A DNA stretch of 64,000 bases from Trichobilharzia szidati (GCA_944472155.2 OX235271.1:37002633-37066632); one strand, 5' to 3'; shown: positions 1 to 13,136, counted from the stretch's first letter. Numbers and translations are program-made. Notes: a model not told the origin generated them from the sequence alone.

Positions 1-470
1 CAAGTCAGTCAGTTCTTCTATACGGATGGATCAGAAACTTGGCCAGTGGGTCACAAAGAATATTTCCAACAGCCTGTTGAACACCTTTATCAACAACTGT
101 CTTCGCTGGCTCTATACTGAAGATCAGATGGCTGGAAAGAATCACCAACAAGAAACTATGGGAAGAAACAAAACAAGAACCAATCGCCCAACAAATATGC
201 AGGAGAAAGTGGAGATGGATTGGACACTCACTCGCTGAGGAGGCCACTGGGTGACATCGCGCATCAGGCCAGTGCTCGAGTGGAACCCGAAATGGAAGCG
301 TTGAGTGGGACGTCCAAGAGTGACATGGAGGAGATCGTGTGAAGAGGAATTGAAACAGTATGGACTAACATGGATGCAGGTGAAAAGTACAGCAGAAGAC
401 AGAAGCAAGTTGAGACGTGCAGTTGAAGCCCTATGTTCTACTAGGAACCCAAGGGAATAATAATAATAAC
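1..470 (+). mobile_element. RTE/SR2-like LINE, 3' end
   Basis: Translated in pieces it reads the LINE C-terminus (SLRWLY, then RWIGHSL), followed by the 3' tail TTGAAGCCCTATGTTCTACT and (AAT)n. It is truncated by the window edge and frameshifted. The clade assignment is by resemblance only. Confidence 0.75.
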
Positions 471-1084
471 AATAATAAGAAATAGTATACAGGTTTGTTA
501 CATCACCACTTAGCAGGATTCAGTAACTTACAGAGTCTAGAGATTGCAACTAAATTGTTAAAGGTTTAAAATGTAGGATTTTCTTTCTTTTAAATAAAGA
601 GCGCCATAGCGTGTGTGTTCTGTTTTAAGCAAATAAGTAATCAGATAAGACTTATTAAATATCTATGGTATTGGTATCTTAGATTTTGAAAAACAGCTTA
701 GTCGAATTAGTAGCTTAAGTGTTATTGATTTATTCGTGAGGTTGGTTAAATGTAATGTTCTACTTGTGTATTAATGAAAACGTGTATCTTTCCACTTTTC
801 AGTATTATTATTATTACTCCCATGTGTTCCAATTGGAAGCTGGGACTACACTAGTACAGCTTTATTTTATTCAGTATTTTTTATCCGGCCGGAAGAATGC
901 CCATACGGTCTCATACGATCACCTCTACGTCACCTTTGGCTTCAACTCGACAACAAGGTGCGTGCTTTCACTTAAAGGTCTTCTCAGTCTATGTCCAGTC
1001 CATCTCTATTCTGCGATGTGCAGTATCTAATTTTCACATATGAAAATAATATAATTTAGATATTTACTAAATTCTTTTATTCTT
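471..1084. other. no recognised feature
   Basis: AT-rich sequence. A 91-codon frame (755-1030) shows no known motif. Confidence 0.5.
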
Positions 1085-1288
1085 CTTCTTCTTCCGATTC
1101 CTTGCATTCTGTAGACATGGCATTGTCCTGTTCTGATGAGGTGGGATTATTAGTTTATGCCCAACTTCGCCTCTTCTCCAGGATTATTATCGCCTAGTGG
1201 GCTAGGCAAGATTTAGGAGTACATCGACTGGGGGTAGGACTCCAACCTTCTGCTTGACTGGCTATAAATTCTATCGTTGAACCACCAG
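1085..1288 (-). mobile_element. SINE-B, old and diverged
   Basis: On the minus strand the order is head, TAATCCTGGAGAAGAGGC and AGTTGGGCAT, as in better copies. Confidence 0.5.
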
Positions 1289-2689
1289 TGTATATTTGTT
1301 AAATACCCACTGGTATTTTGGTGGATCAAATTTTCAATGAGAACGCCATCATAGAATACTGTAGCTACTTTTGGTTGAAGACTGTTCAACTGGGGAGATT
1401 GCTCATTTATGATCCTACTCTATGATACCATCAAGTAAATTAGTAGGGAATGAACTTATCTAATTACACTACCCTACAGTTAAACAAAGTAGTATCAAAG
1501 ATACTGAGGCTCAGAATGATCACTAAATCAGTCATCAGTCAGTCAAATCGATAGAAAAACAAGCCTCGTAAGTTAGCTTTTAGCCAACTTTAAAACTGTA
1601 GGTCATTATTTACAAAATGAATACACATTAAAACAGTCTTCAGGTAACTTTTATGCTTCATTTATCCTCGTAAAAGAAAACAAAAACAATGGCGATGACT
1701 TCTGTTATAATATCAGAGGAACTTTTCTCACTAACAATGACTAAAATGGCTTATAGATAATGTGAGTACATTGATTTTTAAAAATATAGAGAGAAACAAG
1801 CAAAGAAAGGAATTCCTAAGTGAATAACAACATTTTGATTGAAGAATAAAGGCTGAGCAAGCTTTGTTTGCATGAAGTATAAGGCTAATTATTTACGCTA
1901 CAAAAATTCTGCTCAGTCGACCTTTAAACTGGAATTTAGGCGGATAGATGGTAATTATCAAATTGAAATGAAAGCATTCAACTATTAATAGTAGTGCAAC
2001 ATTGTCTCATCTCATTTTTTTGAAGGCATGCCATTTATATGGCATGATAATTAACAATGAAGTAACTAATATCTTATTGGGGATTTTAGGTGTGCACAAA
2101 TTATTTATTTGTTTTTTTCAAACGGTACACTTGTAGTGATTGTGTCTAAAAAGGAATATTGCTATAGGCAAATTATTAAACTCATTAGTAAGTCATATGT
2201 ACAGGCCTTTGAGTTTGTATTGTTATCATAAGCGCTACATGATAAAGACGCCCTCATTCTCGCCCCATATAGTTTAACTATGAATCATACAAAAGATGGC
2301 ATATATATATGTATATTCTCAGTTATTACATTCAGAATCATACTCGCAGAAATATTGAGTTTATAATTAAGGTACCTGTCATTTATAAAATGCCTCATTT
2401 TTTTTCGAGAAGTTGAAATTTCACCAGGGGTTTCCCTTAGAAACGGAAGTTATTCTGATTACACTATGTGATCTGTCTGGAAATAACTGAAACATTCATT
2501 TTGGCCCTTGCTAAACAGTTAAACAGCACTGTGAGCATTACCGGTATGAGCCAAAATGGTGACACTGCTATTTCACCGAAGGAAAACCTAGAGGCTACTC
2601 TCCAAATAAAACAGGCAACGCCACTAGGGAAGTCACAGAGGCTCACATCTGGAAATTCCCCCCCCCCCCCCAGTGAAACAGTGCACTGA
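1289..2689. other. no recognised feature apart from simple repeats
   Basis: AT-rich. It includes the short palindrome GCATGCCATTTATATGGCATG at about 2027-2046 and a run of C at 2659-2671. Confidence 0.5.
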
Positions 2690-2945
2690 AGCTCTCAATA
2701 TACTCTCATTCGACCTGTTCCAACACTCGATGGATTCAGTGGAACTGCCAAGGGAGTAGAAAAGAAGCATTCTTTCTCCAATTTTCAAGAGTGGGGACAG
2801 GCAAAATGCCACCGACTATAGACCAGTAGCGCAACCACCAGTGGTATCAAAAGTACTGGAAAGTCTAATTGAGGATCAAATCAGGGAACACCTCGACAGG
2901 GCTAATAGACTCCGTGAAGTAAAACAAGACACCACAAGAAAGCAA
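2690..2945 (+). mobile_element. CR1-like LINE fragment, RT N-terminal part
   Basis: The translation contains DYRPVAQPPVVSKVLESLIE, the typical start of CR1-like RT domains. It follows a C-homopolymer and ends abruptly near 2945. Confidence 0.7.
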
Positions 2946-3502
2946 GCATAAATGTATAAAACTATATACTACTGAATGACTTGGATGAGTAGTTTATTAT
3001 CACTCACATCACATATTGTGATTTGAGTAATTTCGGTTTCCAAAGGGAACTGTTGTGAAATAATCAATTCAAACTGTGTAAACAGCAGATTGCGAATAAA
3101 TTTGCGAAATGTGAATCAGATTTATGGAAACCGAGTGGTTTGAACTCGTCTGACTTGGGTGAACTTAGTCAAACTGGTTACACCACGTGTGGGGTCAGTG
3201 TTAAATGAGCGAAACGGCCGTCCGGTGGTTGAATCACTTCGATGATCCGACTGACAAACACTGATGACTGATGTCAGTGTTGTAGAATTAATTATACCAA
3301 TTATTCAGTTGAATACAAAAAGTATTACCACTAAAGTAGTACAAATGTAAAACTCGCTTCTGTGAAATTTCTTCCTAAAACACAGCTCTGAATCTGTCTA
3401 AATTGTATTCAGGCATTTGTTTGTCTCATCTATGCTTTCGGCATTTTTAGTTGCTTGAAAAGATTTCAAATGATCATTCCTAAAACATAACTAAATTGAG
3501 GT
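2946..3502. other. unidentified sequence
   Basis: No open frame or family match seen. It could be a decayed retroelement 3' region. Confidence 0.4.
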
Positions 3503-4112
3503 GTTGGTTTGCTGGAATTTGATTGGCTACAGGATTTCAGCATGAGCTGACATCGCGGTATGAGAATCACTGGAAACCAGAAAATACTGGATAAATGTTT
3601 CGTCCTAGTTTAGGATTCTTCCTCAACCCCCACCCATTGGGGTTCGGGTTCAGGGCCTTCCTTCATTTACTGAGACCCTGCCTAATGATCTATGGATTCT
3701 AACTTCTGTCAGTTCGCAGTCCAACCTGCAACCAATCAAATCCCTGCAGACTAATACGATAACTAATCTGATGCTCAATAGCGACTGGCTCTATGCAGGA
3801 AATCACCTGAACTTTTAGTGAGAAATCGTGACGGGAAGGGTCTTCCAAGTCAGGTAAGAGAACAGTAACTCACCTATGATATTTGCCACAGTGGTCGAGC
3901 CACATATATCGCGAATTGGCAGAAGTTGGGATTCATGGCCTGTTGGGTCGGATCTCATTGGCTGCCTTGTAAACTGAAAGTCCTAGGTCCTATCCCTTGT
4001 GGGTAGTGGGTTGGTTTCTCACGAAGAATATTAAAGCAGAATGAAACAGCTGACCATTACTACCTGCTTTTCCAATGGTCCTCTAACTGATATCAGTTTG
4101 TGATCAAAGCCG
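3503..4112. mobile_element. degenerate composite SINE-A
   Basis: The layout matches 6697-7370: minus SINE-A (about 3503-3690), a spacer containing ACTGGCTCTATGCAGG, then plus SINE-A (about 3925-4112). The sequence is more diverged and both hammerhead cores are broken. Confidence 0.7.
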
Positions 4113-4398
4113 TAAAAACGTGATCAGTTATACTTATTGGTAAAGATAACTACAACATAGCTAGTACCTTAGTTTTCAGATTGCATCTATTACTTATCTT
4201 TATGTCTTATGATTTCTTCTGCAAACTAGACACGACTACCACCGGCAGAAGTAGACTTTAGATCGTACACACAATCACTTGGAGTTACCTACATATAAAC
4301 ATTTCAGAAAGTGATTATTCCAGTGGTCTACCGGTTTCAAAGTAAAGCTGAAATGCTTAAGTAATAGTAATTAAAAAACATCTATGTATTAAACTCAC

Positions 4399-4842
4399 AT
4401 GTAATGCATATCGTAAACTTTTTCCATCGATAACAAGTCCAATAGGTTCACATGCAGAACCAGGTCGTTGTGAATGTCTATGCCGAGGTTGATTTAATTC
4501 AACTTGAATTTTATTAGTGAATAGTTTTTTTAAACCGGCAATGGATGATACTCGCTGATTGTCGAAATTTTCAGTTATTTCATTTTTATCGTATAAATTT
4601 TTATCAGTTTTATCTTTAATCAGATCAAATGATTTTTTCACACAATTTTTAATTCGTTGTTTTGTACTTCTTCCTCTTCGACGAACTTTTAAATCATCTA
4701 AATGACTAAATAACTTGCTGGCTAAACTAAGAAAATCTTCACAATTTGTTAAACGAACTAAGTTCATATTTGGTGCAAAGTGTCCAGCTGATCGACTAAC
4801 TGTAATTGCTGTCTCCTCTTTATCTCCAGTTAATACCCAAAC
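4399..4842 (-). CDS. P4-ATPase, coding exon 4 (P domain, TGDK); gene continues beyond window
   Basis: This exon encodes residues 819-966. It starts VWVLTGDKEETA after a CTATAG acceptor; TGDK (about 823-826) is the P-domain hinge motif that must follow AGIQ of exon 3. It ends LVIDGKSLRYALH before a GTGAGT donor at 4398, 444 nt, phase 0. Between the two conserved blocks lies a basic, lineage-variable insert of about 80 residues rich in Lys and Arg. The next family motifs (CCRVSP and GDGAND) were not found on either strand of 1-4398, so the remaining exons with helices 5-10 should lie left of the window. Confidence 0.9.
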
Positions 4843-4984
4843 CTATAGAATGAAGTATATGAAACAAAAGGGAAATTTGAAATAAATTATACCATTGAAC
4901 AGAGATTTTGCAACGTATAACAATCTGTAATAATAATAATAACAATGCTTGGTTAGACATTTGTAAAATCTCAGCGAATGAATA

Positions 4985-5912
4985 ATGCGACAGACACACA
5001 GTGGGTAACGAGGAGACAGGCATCAAATGGACCCAGACAAATAACTTGGAGGATCTGGACCTCGCCGATGATAAATGTTTGATTTCCCACAAACTGGAAG
5101 ATATGCAAATGAAAAGCAACAAGTTGGCAGAAGAAGCATCCATAGAAGATAAGACTTCAGGTGAACAAAGAGAAAACATAGGTGATGAAGATTCCTGGAC
5201 AAGAACAACAACAACAGACAACAATCAGCATAAATAGGAAGAACCTGAAAGAAACAACCTCCTTTACCTACCAACCTGGAAGCATCGTTTCAACTACAGG
5301 CGGACGGAACTGACCAGGATATCGAAGCGAAGATCGGGAAAGTAAGACAAGCTTTCACCACTCTCAAGTCTGTGTGGAGGTCAACAGCACTCAGTATCAA
5401 AAATAAGATCCGGATGTGAAGTCAGTGCTGCTCACTGTACGGATCAGAGACTTGGCGTGTTATAAAGAGCATCTCAAACAAATTACAGACCTTCATTAAC
5501 AGTTGTCTTCGCTCAATACTCAAAATCAGATGGCCAGCCAGATAAGATCAGCAACAGAGATCTCTGGCAATGAGCGAACCAACTCAGCAGGAACCGATTG
5601 TGAAACAAATAGGCAGGAAGAAATGGAGATGGATTGGCTGGCCATACTCTGAGGAAACCATCAAGTGACATCACTAGACAAGCCATTGCTCGAGTGGCCC
5701 CCGAATGAAAGGGAAGCGGCGAGTTGGTCGTCAGTGCGAGGGTGGGTGACTTGGAGGAGGTGATGTGAAGAGGAGATGAAAGTATGTGGGTAGACTTGGA
5801 GCCAGGTGAAGACTCTAGCAGAGAACGGAACGCAATGGAGACGCACGTCTGAAGCCCTATGTTCCTCTAGGAATTAAAGGAAACAATAACAATATAATAA
5901 TAAAACCTCAAC
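4985..5912 (+). mobile_element. RTE/SR2-like LINE, RT C-terminal part to 3' end
   Basis: It contains a degenerate catalytic motif (LDLADDKCLIS, where family members have FADD), then the thumb and C-terminal region (WLAIL) and the shared tail AAGCCCTATGTTCCTCTAGG. Frameshifts and stops interrupt it throughout. Confidence 0.8.
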
Positions 5913-5984
5913 GAAATCGAAATGCGTAATTTATATATATATATAATGTATAAACCTCTGTTACGTTAATTTTAATTAATTTTC

Positions 5985-6025
5985 CTGAAGACGTTCGAAC
6001 CAGTTAGCCGAACGAAACGTTGGGA
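5985..6025 (+). ncRNA. hammerhead-like motif, possibly from a PLE
   Basis: CUGAAGA (5985-5991), a GUUCG/CGAAC hairpin with an 11 nt loop and GAAAC (6014-6018), then GTTGGG. As in the PLE termini, one extra base precedes the hairpin. The surrounding 5940-6360 sequence was not identified. Confidence 0.4.
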
Positions 6026-6696
6026 TTTTTCACAAATGTCTACCTCTAACTCGGCGTCCAGTTATTTTGAAACTATTCTGTCAAATCTTGACCACAGTTC
6101 ACATAAATGTTATTTTGGAATCGAATGAAATTGACAAAGAAACTATGTAATTGATACAGTTATCGTGTTTTCAATCTCCGTTGTTGGCAACATATTGTAT
6201 ATCCTAAATCCCTAGCTGTCAAATCATCTGACAACTCCGGTAGGTTGATTAAAGCACCACAATCTTCGAAGAGAAGACAAATCAATTTGTTCGACAGGGT
6301 ATTTTTAAACTAAACTCTAATCCTAAACACCATAATTTTGAAAATATGCCTAATCGTAAAATTTTAGATGCTAAAGTTTGAAAAGACGTGATGGTGTGGT
6401 GTTAGCTGATGTATAACAAATCCTGATTAATAAATAAAAATTGGATATTTATTTCTAATCAATCATACTTGTTCAAAATTCCTGATTGTATAAATCTTCT
6501 TATGGAGAGGCTAACAAATGTTCTACAACTGTTAACCCATACACACATTCACACACACTGTTGTATATCGCATATATACATAACTATTTTTCATATCCAG
6601 TTATCTACGACCATGAACTTTAAGTTGAACGTAATCACTTAAATTCTGATGAAAAGTTTACTCTGTTAGCAATGTCAGTCTGACAAGAAAAATTGT

Positions 6697-7370
6697 ATGG
6701 AGGATTTCATCTTGAGCTGACATCAGTTAGAGAACCACTGGAAAACCTGGGAGTACTGGACAACTGTTTCGTCCTAGTTTGGGACTCTTCAACAGCACGC
6801 ACCCACCACCGAGGTTCAAACCCAGGACCTTCTGGTTACAAGGCGACCTTGTAGACCATTGAGCCACTGGGAACCGATCCAATGGTGGTTCTCTAACTGA
6901 CCTCAGGTCATGATGAAGTCCTCCATGCAATCAAACAAAATCCCTACAAAACCAATACTTGAAAATTAATCTGATGCTCACTATTGACTGGCCCTATTCA
7001 GGCAGGTAACCTGGGGTTCTAGTTGGAAGCCGTCACCAATAGGGTATAGCAGTTTGAAGATGAGGCAGTAACTCATCGAAGAAGATATTGCGAAATGGTC
7101 GCGCTATGTCGTGAATTGGCAGACGTTCAAATTCATGGGCTGACCATTGGATCGGGTCCCAGTGGCTTAATGGTCTACGAGCTCGCCTTGTAACCAGAAG
7201 GTCCTGGGTTTGAACCCTGACGGTGGGTGCGTACTGTTGAAGAGTATCAGACTAGGATGAAACAGCTGTCCAGTACTCCCAGGTTTTCCAGTGGTTCTCT
7301 AACTGATGACAGCTCATGATGAAATCCTCCATCCAATCAAACAAAATTCCTACAAAACCAATACTTGAAA
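6697..7370. mobile_element. head-to-head composite SINE-A with near-perfect target-site duplication
   Basis: It contains a minus SINE-A (about 6697-6880), a plus 3' tail (6881-6965), a ~150 bp spacer and a full plus SINE-A (about 7140-7370). AGAAAAATTGT at 6686-6696 and AGAAAATTGT at 7371-7380 flank it, differing by one A. The hammerhead on the minus arm has stems I and II intact but C3 of the core is U; the plus arm also has UUGAAGA instead of CUGAAGA. Confidence 0.82.
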
Positions 7371-7439
7371 AGAAAATTGTCTCCTTAGGTATCGTGTCTC
7401 ACTTTGGCAATGTTCCACATTGACAGAAACCAGATGTGT

Positions 7440-8945
7440 ATTTTTTGTGATTTCATTCAATCTAATTCATTATCTAGAGAAACTGTTACTCCAATGCACT
7501 TCCAACGTTTACTTTAGATTTAGTAACGAAATCCACAGGTAAATAGATGGTGCAGAAATCGGTTATCCTCTAGGACCCATTTTATTTAACTGCTTTATGG
7601 TTAGCCCAGATAACAATTTCTTATTATTAACTATCAATAAGCTTCATCTCTACAAGAGATAAATTGATGATACTTCCATTATTTGTGATGAGAATGTAGA
7701 TCTCGGAAACCAACTCCAAACTTTCAGTAGTGCCCACCCAAGCATCAACTTGCATCTGGAGGTTTAATCTGATTCAGTGTCCCGCCTCCTCGATGTTCAA
7801 CTGAGAAGAAATGCCGATAATTTGGTGAGAAGATCCATTTTAAAAAATGCCCACATAGAATGGACAGTTTATCAGTTTTAAAATTTGTGTCCCTTTAAGC
7901 AGAAAGAAAAATCTCACATATTCGTTTTTTCTAATAATCAGCAATATATATATCAACGAATCCATAGACTAAGAACTACTAAATCTTCGAGGAATCCTGA
8001 TGAAGCATGCTCTCCCATCCATATTCATGGATAAAAGGCGAAAACTAATGCAATCTTTTGAACAGGTTCAGATAGCCCCCAAAAAGATGCTGCTGCCTAT
8101 TAATGAATTTTAAAGTGACACTGAGTCAGGAATTCTCCGAAAACAGTTTTTGAAATCTCTCAGTAGAACATACTTCACCACCAGCCAACGAGTGGCATTT
8201 TCCTGCAAGAAACTATTCAGCCAGCCCGTGAAAGTAATGCTGTCACACTGGGCTACTTCAGCATGCAAATACCAGTTCACTAGCACGTATGGAGCTGAGT
8301 ACATTAGCCATACCATGCGGCCACTTATAAAACGCACTCGAGAACCCTATCCAACCTGGGTAGACAAAAGAGGACGCAGATGTATATACAGCTGGGTAAC
8401 AGAACATCTGGTGGACTCAATCAGGGCATTCAGATCCACTTGAAAAGTCCTTCAAAGTCACATACATATTTCGATCAAACCTCTCACAGGGGGTGAAATC
8501 AAGGCATCTGGGCATAGCTGAGGCATTAGTTATCCGAAAATTCAAGCCCACGCTATGTATCCAGAAGAAATACGTCCAACTTTTGTCTTTATCATGGCCA
8601 TCATAAACAGTCAGTTCTCTCAGTAGTGATTATCCTATTCAGACTTCCTGTTTATTTTACGTCTTTTTAATCCCCATTTGCACTACTGTGTTTCTTATCT
8701 GAACTTCCTGTCTATTTTGTCATTCTTAATAGGTTTTTAATCCCTAATTGCACATAAAATCAATTTTCTCAGTAAATGTGGTCCTACTATATTTTTTATC
8801 AAACTTTCGTGTGCAACCCCCCTATTTGCAAATTTATTAATCTGACCCTTGACCGGAAATAATTCTGAAACTTTTCCACCCATTTACTATAAATACACGG
8901 ATGTACAGCCTATTTGATGACTTCGTCGAAAAGAAAATTTTCTTC
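7440..8945 (+). mobile_element. Penelope-like element, RT and GIY-YIG remnants
   Basis: RT remnant at 7540-7860 (IGYPLGPILFN, ICDENVDL), then a GIY-YIG domain in the frame 8150-8443 (YISHTMRPLIKRTRE, where relatives have YIGRT) and the C-terminal block near 8560. It is frameshifted several times. Confidence 0.8.
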
Positions 8946-9505
8946 CCTGTAACAATCCTTTTAGCTTTTTCTGTGATCTAAAGAGTATATTCTGTAATTT
9001 GAAGACAAGCAGTTTAAGGACTTCTTCAAGTCACCTCTGAATTTCTACATTGATGCTTTACTGATTTAACTACAAGCTGTGATTCCAATCAGGACTTTAT
9101 TTAAATTCAGTGGTCAGTGGTTTTTAATGATCCAGTTTTCATGTGAACCCGTAAGTGAAATGCATGTATTCATTCAATGTTATAAAACTGCTTGCTTAGA
9201 CAGCTGTTTGTGTCCCGATTCTTACCAGACTTGAATAATGAGTGGAAGCAGAGATAGTACAGAATTACTGCAACTATCCGTCAATTTCTTATGTTATAAT
9301 TTAGTAGAATGGCTTGAAATTAATATCCACAACAAACTGATGAATTCTGAAAAATTTCAATCATCGAATTTAGTAAAATCATATGAAAAGTCGCTCAGAT
9401 TTCGTCATGGCAGTCATAACCCAAGGTTTACACCGTAAATGAGCTTTAACAAAACAGATTAGACATTTTTACGGCACTATATATATATATATATATACAT
9501 GTAGA

Positions 9506-9740
9506 GTGCATCGATGACATAGCGGTAGAATGTTCGCCGACCACGCACTTGGTCCTGGGTTCGATCCCCGGCCGATTCACTCCTTTACCTGACTAAGCCA
9601 AAAGTACAACTGGTAAAGAGAAAAGGTTGGAAATGAGGCTAGCAACCCCATCCCGTAAAAATAAAAACCACTGCTATCGAAACTTCAAGCCTCTAGCCTC
9701 AAGGACTATGTTCCACTGGGAACGTCAAGGAATAATATAT
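9506..9740 (+). mobile_element. SINE-B
   Basis: Head with GGTTCGATCCCCGG, body CTAGCAACCCCATCC, 3' tail TATGTTCCACTGGGAACG and AATAAT, inserted beside an (AT)n run. Confidence 0.85.
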
Positions 9741-9759
9741 ATATATATACATAAATATA

Positions 9760-10390
9760 TATAAGTGGCAATAAAATCCACAAGCTCAATTAGGATAATG
9801 CTTTGTCGGTTGTAGCATCCTGTGGAACAACCTATTCAACAAAATAATTAAGTTTATCTAATACCCTGCTGCAATGATCGTCAACTCAAATACGTAGGTC
9901 AGAGTAGTGGAACAGCAGGAGTCAGACTAGCGGAGCATAAGAACCTACGGAATCTAGATTAGTTGACCACGATAAGATAAGAAATCTAGAGAATGGTTCA
10001 GCTATAGTAATACACCACACACAATTACACACAACCACACCATACGATAGCATGGGATAAGATGACAGTTGCAAAATCTAATATTAATACGATGGGGGAG
10101 GGATCGATGACGGAAGCTTTTCTTGACGAATAGACTGTGAACACGTGTAATAGGAATGATTCAACACCTGTCCAACACGATACCTGGAAAATCCCACTAC
10201 CCCCCCCCTGCAACAAATAGGAGAGATGAAAGAGGACTGTGAAACTCAAGTTTCGAAGTCGTGTGATTATAATTGATATGATTATGAACAATAAATTGTG
10301 TTTTGTAACTGTGTCATCCAATAAATAATAATAAAACTGCTTCACTGTGTGATATATCTAATAAACAAACTAATGTGGTAAATGTACCTA
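9760..10390 (+). mobile_element. third Penelope-like family, GIY-YIG to 3' end
   Basis: Matches 53770-54490 block by block (CAATTAGGATAATGCTTTGT, AAAACTGCTTCACTGTGTG). Degenerate frames. Confidence 0.75.
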
Positions 10391-10477
10391 AATTTTTAAC
10401 CAGTATTAGTGATTTGTAGGTTGACGGCAATTCAGTGATGTGGATTACACGGTTTCAGTGTGAACTTCATCACAAAT

Positions 10478-10605
10478 TGAAATCACTTAGACAATTGTGG
10501 AAAACCAAGGAGCACTTGACAGCTGTCCCACCCTAATTTGATACTTTTCAGAAGTGGCCACTGACGATCTAACACAGGACCTCTTTGTTACTGGACAGGC
10601 CATCT
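10478..10605 (-). mobile_element. SINE-A fragment, degenerate
   Basis: It retains GACAGCTGTC and flanking stem I sequence on the minus strand. The GAAA box is GGGA. Confidence 0.5.
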
Positions 10606-11127
10606 GCTCAACTGGAATCTAATGGTCTTTCGGCTTTAACCCCACATCATTTAAGAATATGGCAAAAGCACCAACCGATGCCATTTAAGAGGGTCTACTT
10701 TATAACGGAAATAAAGGATTCCACCGGCTATCAATTCTCATTTGAAATTTACGGCATCCATCTTGCAATCATTAATGAACAAAATATTGAAATTCAGGTT
10801 TTGAAAGGCGTTTTTTTCACGATGTAGTTGTTTATGTTTAATGAAATCTGGGTAATTCTGCTAAAGAAGCTGTTGCTTACACAATGAAAGTTTCAGAGGA
10901 AATCTTATTTTGATTTTCTAAAAACGCTGGGATTATTTTTAGCAATTTCATAGTGTTGAAGATGAGTATAAAACCCATTGTTTGTGTTGAGTGGAATGCT
11001 ATGAATAACCTTGAAAGGTTTCGTTTTGTCTATTGTGTGAATTCTACGAATCATATTAGATGAACCCTCCTCCTTATAGATTTTATTCAACGTTCCTCTA
11101 GAATTCATAGGTGAGTGAATTTCATTC

Positions 11128-11275
11128 CAGTGACTGACCTCATAACCGAAAGTTATCGGGTTCGACCCCCAGTCGGATCATGGATACGCATTGCTGGAGA
11201 GCTATAAACTAGGCCAAAACGCGTGCCAAGTACTCCCTAGTTTTCCGATAGTTCTCCCTAACTCTTGTTCTACAG
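11128..11275 (+). mobile_element. SINE-A-like fragment, degenerate
   Basis: A tRNA-like B box (GGGTTCGACCCCC) is followed by a CUGGAGA-type core and AAGTACTCCCTAG. It may be an old member. Confidence 0.5.
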
Positions 11276-11479
11276 TAAAATGCATAAATGTAAAAGTTAT
11301 TCAAACGAGTGTCTTTTTTCTGTTCGACAGACTAATTTCTGACAAAACGATTCCGAATAGCGCTTAATTCTAAAATCATCCATAAAATTGGCCATATATG
11401 TATAAACCTAGTGAATAGTCAAGCTTCACTAGACTTGTCATTCATATAAAATCAGATACCCGGCTTGACTTATAAATTC

Positions 11480-12260
11480 ATTCGATTGTCGTGAGGCCCT
11501 CGGTGAAATGAACGACAACGGCGAACTCTTCTCAGACTTCTGCACCTTCAGTGATTTGGTGATTAGTGGCAGTGTGTTCAAACACAGGGATATACACAAG
11601 GCGACATGGATTTCACCAGATGGACACACCAAAAACCAGATAGACTTCATTTCAATCTCAAGGAAGTGGAGATGGAGCCTACTGGACACAAGGTCTAGGA
11701 GAGGAGCAGATGTGAGTTCAGACCACTATCTAGTACAAGGGACTTTCAAGGTGAAGCTAGAAACCTCGAGGATAGTTGGGGATAGGCCACAATGCAAGTT
11801 CAACATTCAAAAACTGAAGGACACAACCCCAAAGGACACTTTCACTGCAACTGTCAGAGCAAAGCAGGAAACACTACGTGGCACCACTGAGGAATCATCC
11901 GTGGAAGACCATTGGAACTCTCTGAAGGTGATTTGTAACGAAACGTGTTCAACGGTTTTAGGAAGAAAGAATAAACAAGACAAGGAATGGCTCTCAACGG
12001 ACACTTGGAAGCTAGTAGAGGAGAGGAGAATGGTGAAAGAGAAAATGATTCAATGCAATGACGGACCAGAGAAGGAGACACTGAGTTCAACTTACGCGGC
12101 ACTCGACAAAGAAATGAAGATGAGTGCCAGGAAGGAAAAAAGACAATTCTACGACAACCTGGCTACTGAAGCTGAGAAGGCAGCAGGCAAAAGGGACCTG
12201 AGGACACTATATCAGATAACCAAGTCGTTAAAAGTTTCACCTTTGAATAAAATATGATAG
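11480..12260 (+). mobile_element. RTE/SR2-like LINE, endonuclease C-terminus and linker, 249-codon open frame
   Basis: The frame 11508-12257 encodes the end of an AP-type endonuclease: KNQIDFISISRKWR and SSDHYLV carry the conserved Asp and Ser-Asp-His residues. A charged linker toward the RT follows. It stops at TGA without entering the RT, so the copy is 3'-truncated. It probably belongs to the family seen at 37880. Confidence 0.8.
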
Positions 12261-12544
12261 TTTGTTAAGAGAAGAGAATTTTGTTTTTCAAGGTTTAAGA
12301 TCGCCTACGAACAGTCAAACGTTTCTTATAAGTTGAAATTATTTTTGGTATCTGATATGAGTGAGGATGAAGGCTATCGTGAGCTGTTCTTTTGTATAAT
12401 ATGACAAACGTCACAAAAGATATATTCTAGCTGCATAAAATAGTTGATAAAACATCTTTGAACAGTCAAACGTAACATCTGATATAATCACAGCATTCCT
12501 TTAGACTCAAGGAAGTTCAAACCGTAACTGATTGCCTCCATTCT

Positions 12545-13050
12545 ACCTATACAAGTGTACTGAAATGAAAGTGCAATAAGTTTGATTTACCATAGCATAG
12601 ATCTTCACCCATGTGGTGTATGTTGAATTGTGTATGATGGTGACAGTGTGTGCTAAATAATATACTATTTTTTCCTGACCAACTACAGAGGATACTTTCC
12701 ATATTAGTTTGTTGATTAGGTATATCACACAGTGAAACAGTATTATTATTTACTGGATGACACAGTTTCGAACAAAATTTATTGTTCATAATCATATCAA
12801 TTGTGATCACACGACTTTGACACTTGAGTTTTATAGCTTCCTTTGTTTTCTCCTATTTGTCGTATGGGTAGTAAAATTTTCCAGATATCGGGGACAGGTG
12901 ATCACCTGTCATCACCTGTGTCATCCAGTAAATAATAATACTGTTTCACTGTGTGATATACCTAATAAACAAACTAATATGGATTTACTTACTACCACAG
13001 TGCCCAAGTTTTACACATATATTAAGAGGATACTTTCCTCTGAATATTTC
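12545..13050. mobile_element. third Penelope-like family, two 3' ends in palindromic arrangement
   Basis: A minus copy (about 12680-12905) and a plus copy (about 12915-13050) of the same 3' end meet at GGTGATCACC. Both contain the ACTGTTTCACTGTGTGATAT block. Confidence 0.72.
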
Positions 13051-13136
13051 TAATTTCTAACCTAAGTATATTATGCAAAGTTCAGAGTGGGCGTGTTAAA
13101 TGCTAATAATTTAGCATTTACCTGTTTTTGGAAAAT

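Noticed and set aside
2659..2671. C-homopolymer run (another at 10200)
   Set aside because: Unusual in AT-rich DNA, but simple slippage or sequencing error explains it.
9238..9438. 66-codon frame as a small gene
   Set aside because: No signal peptide, motif or splice context; length is within chance for AT-rich DNA.
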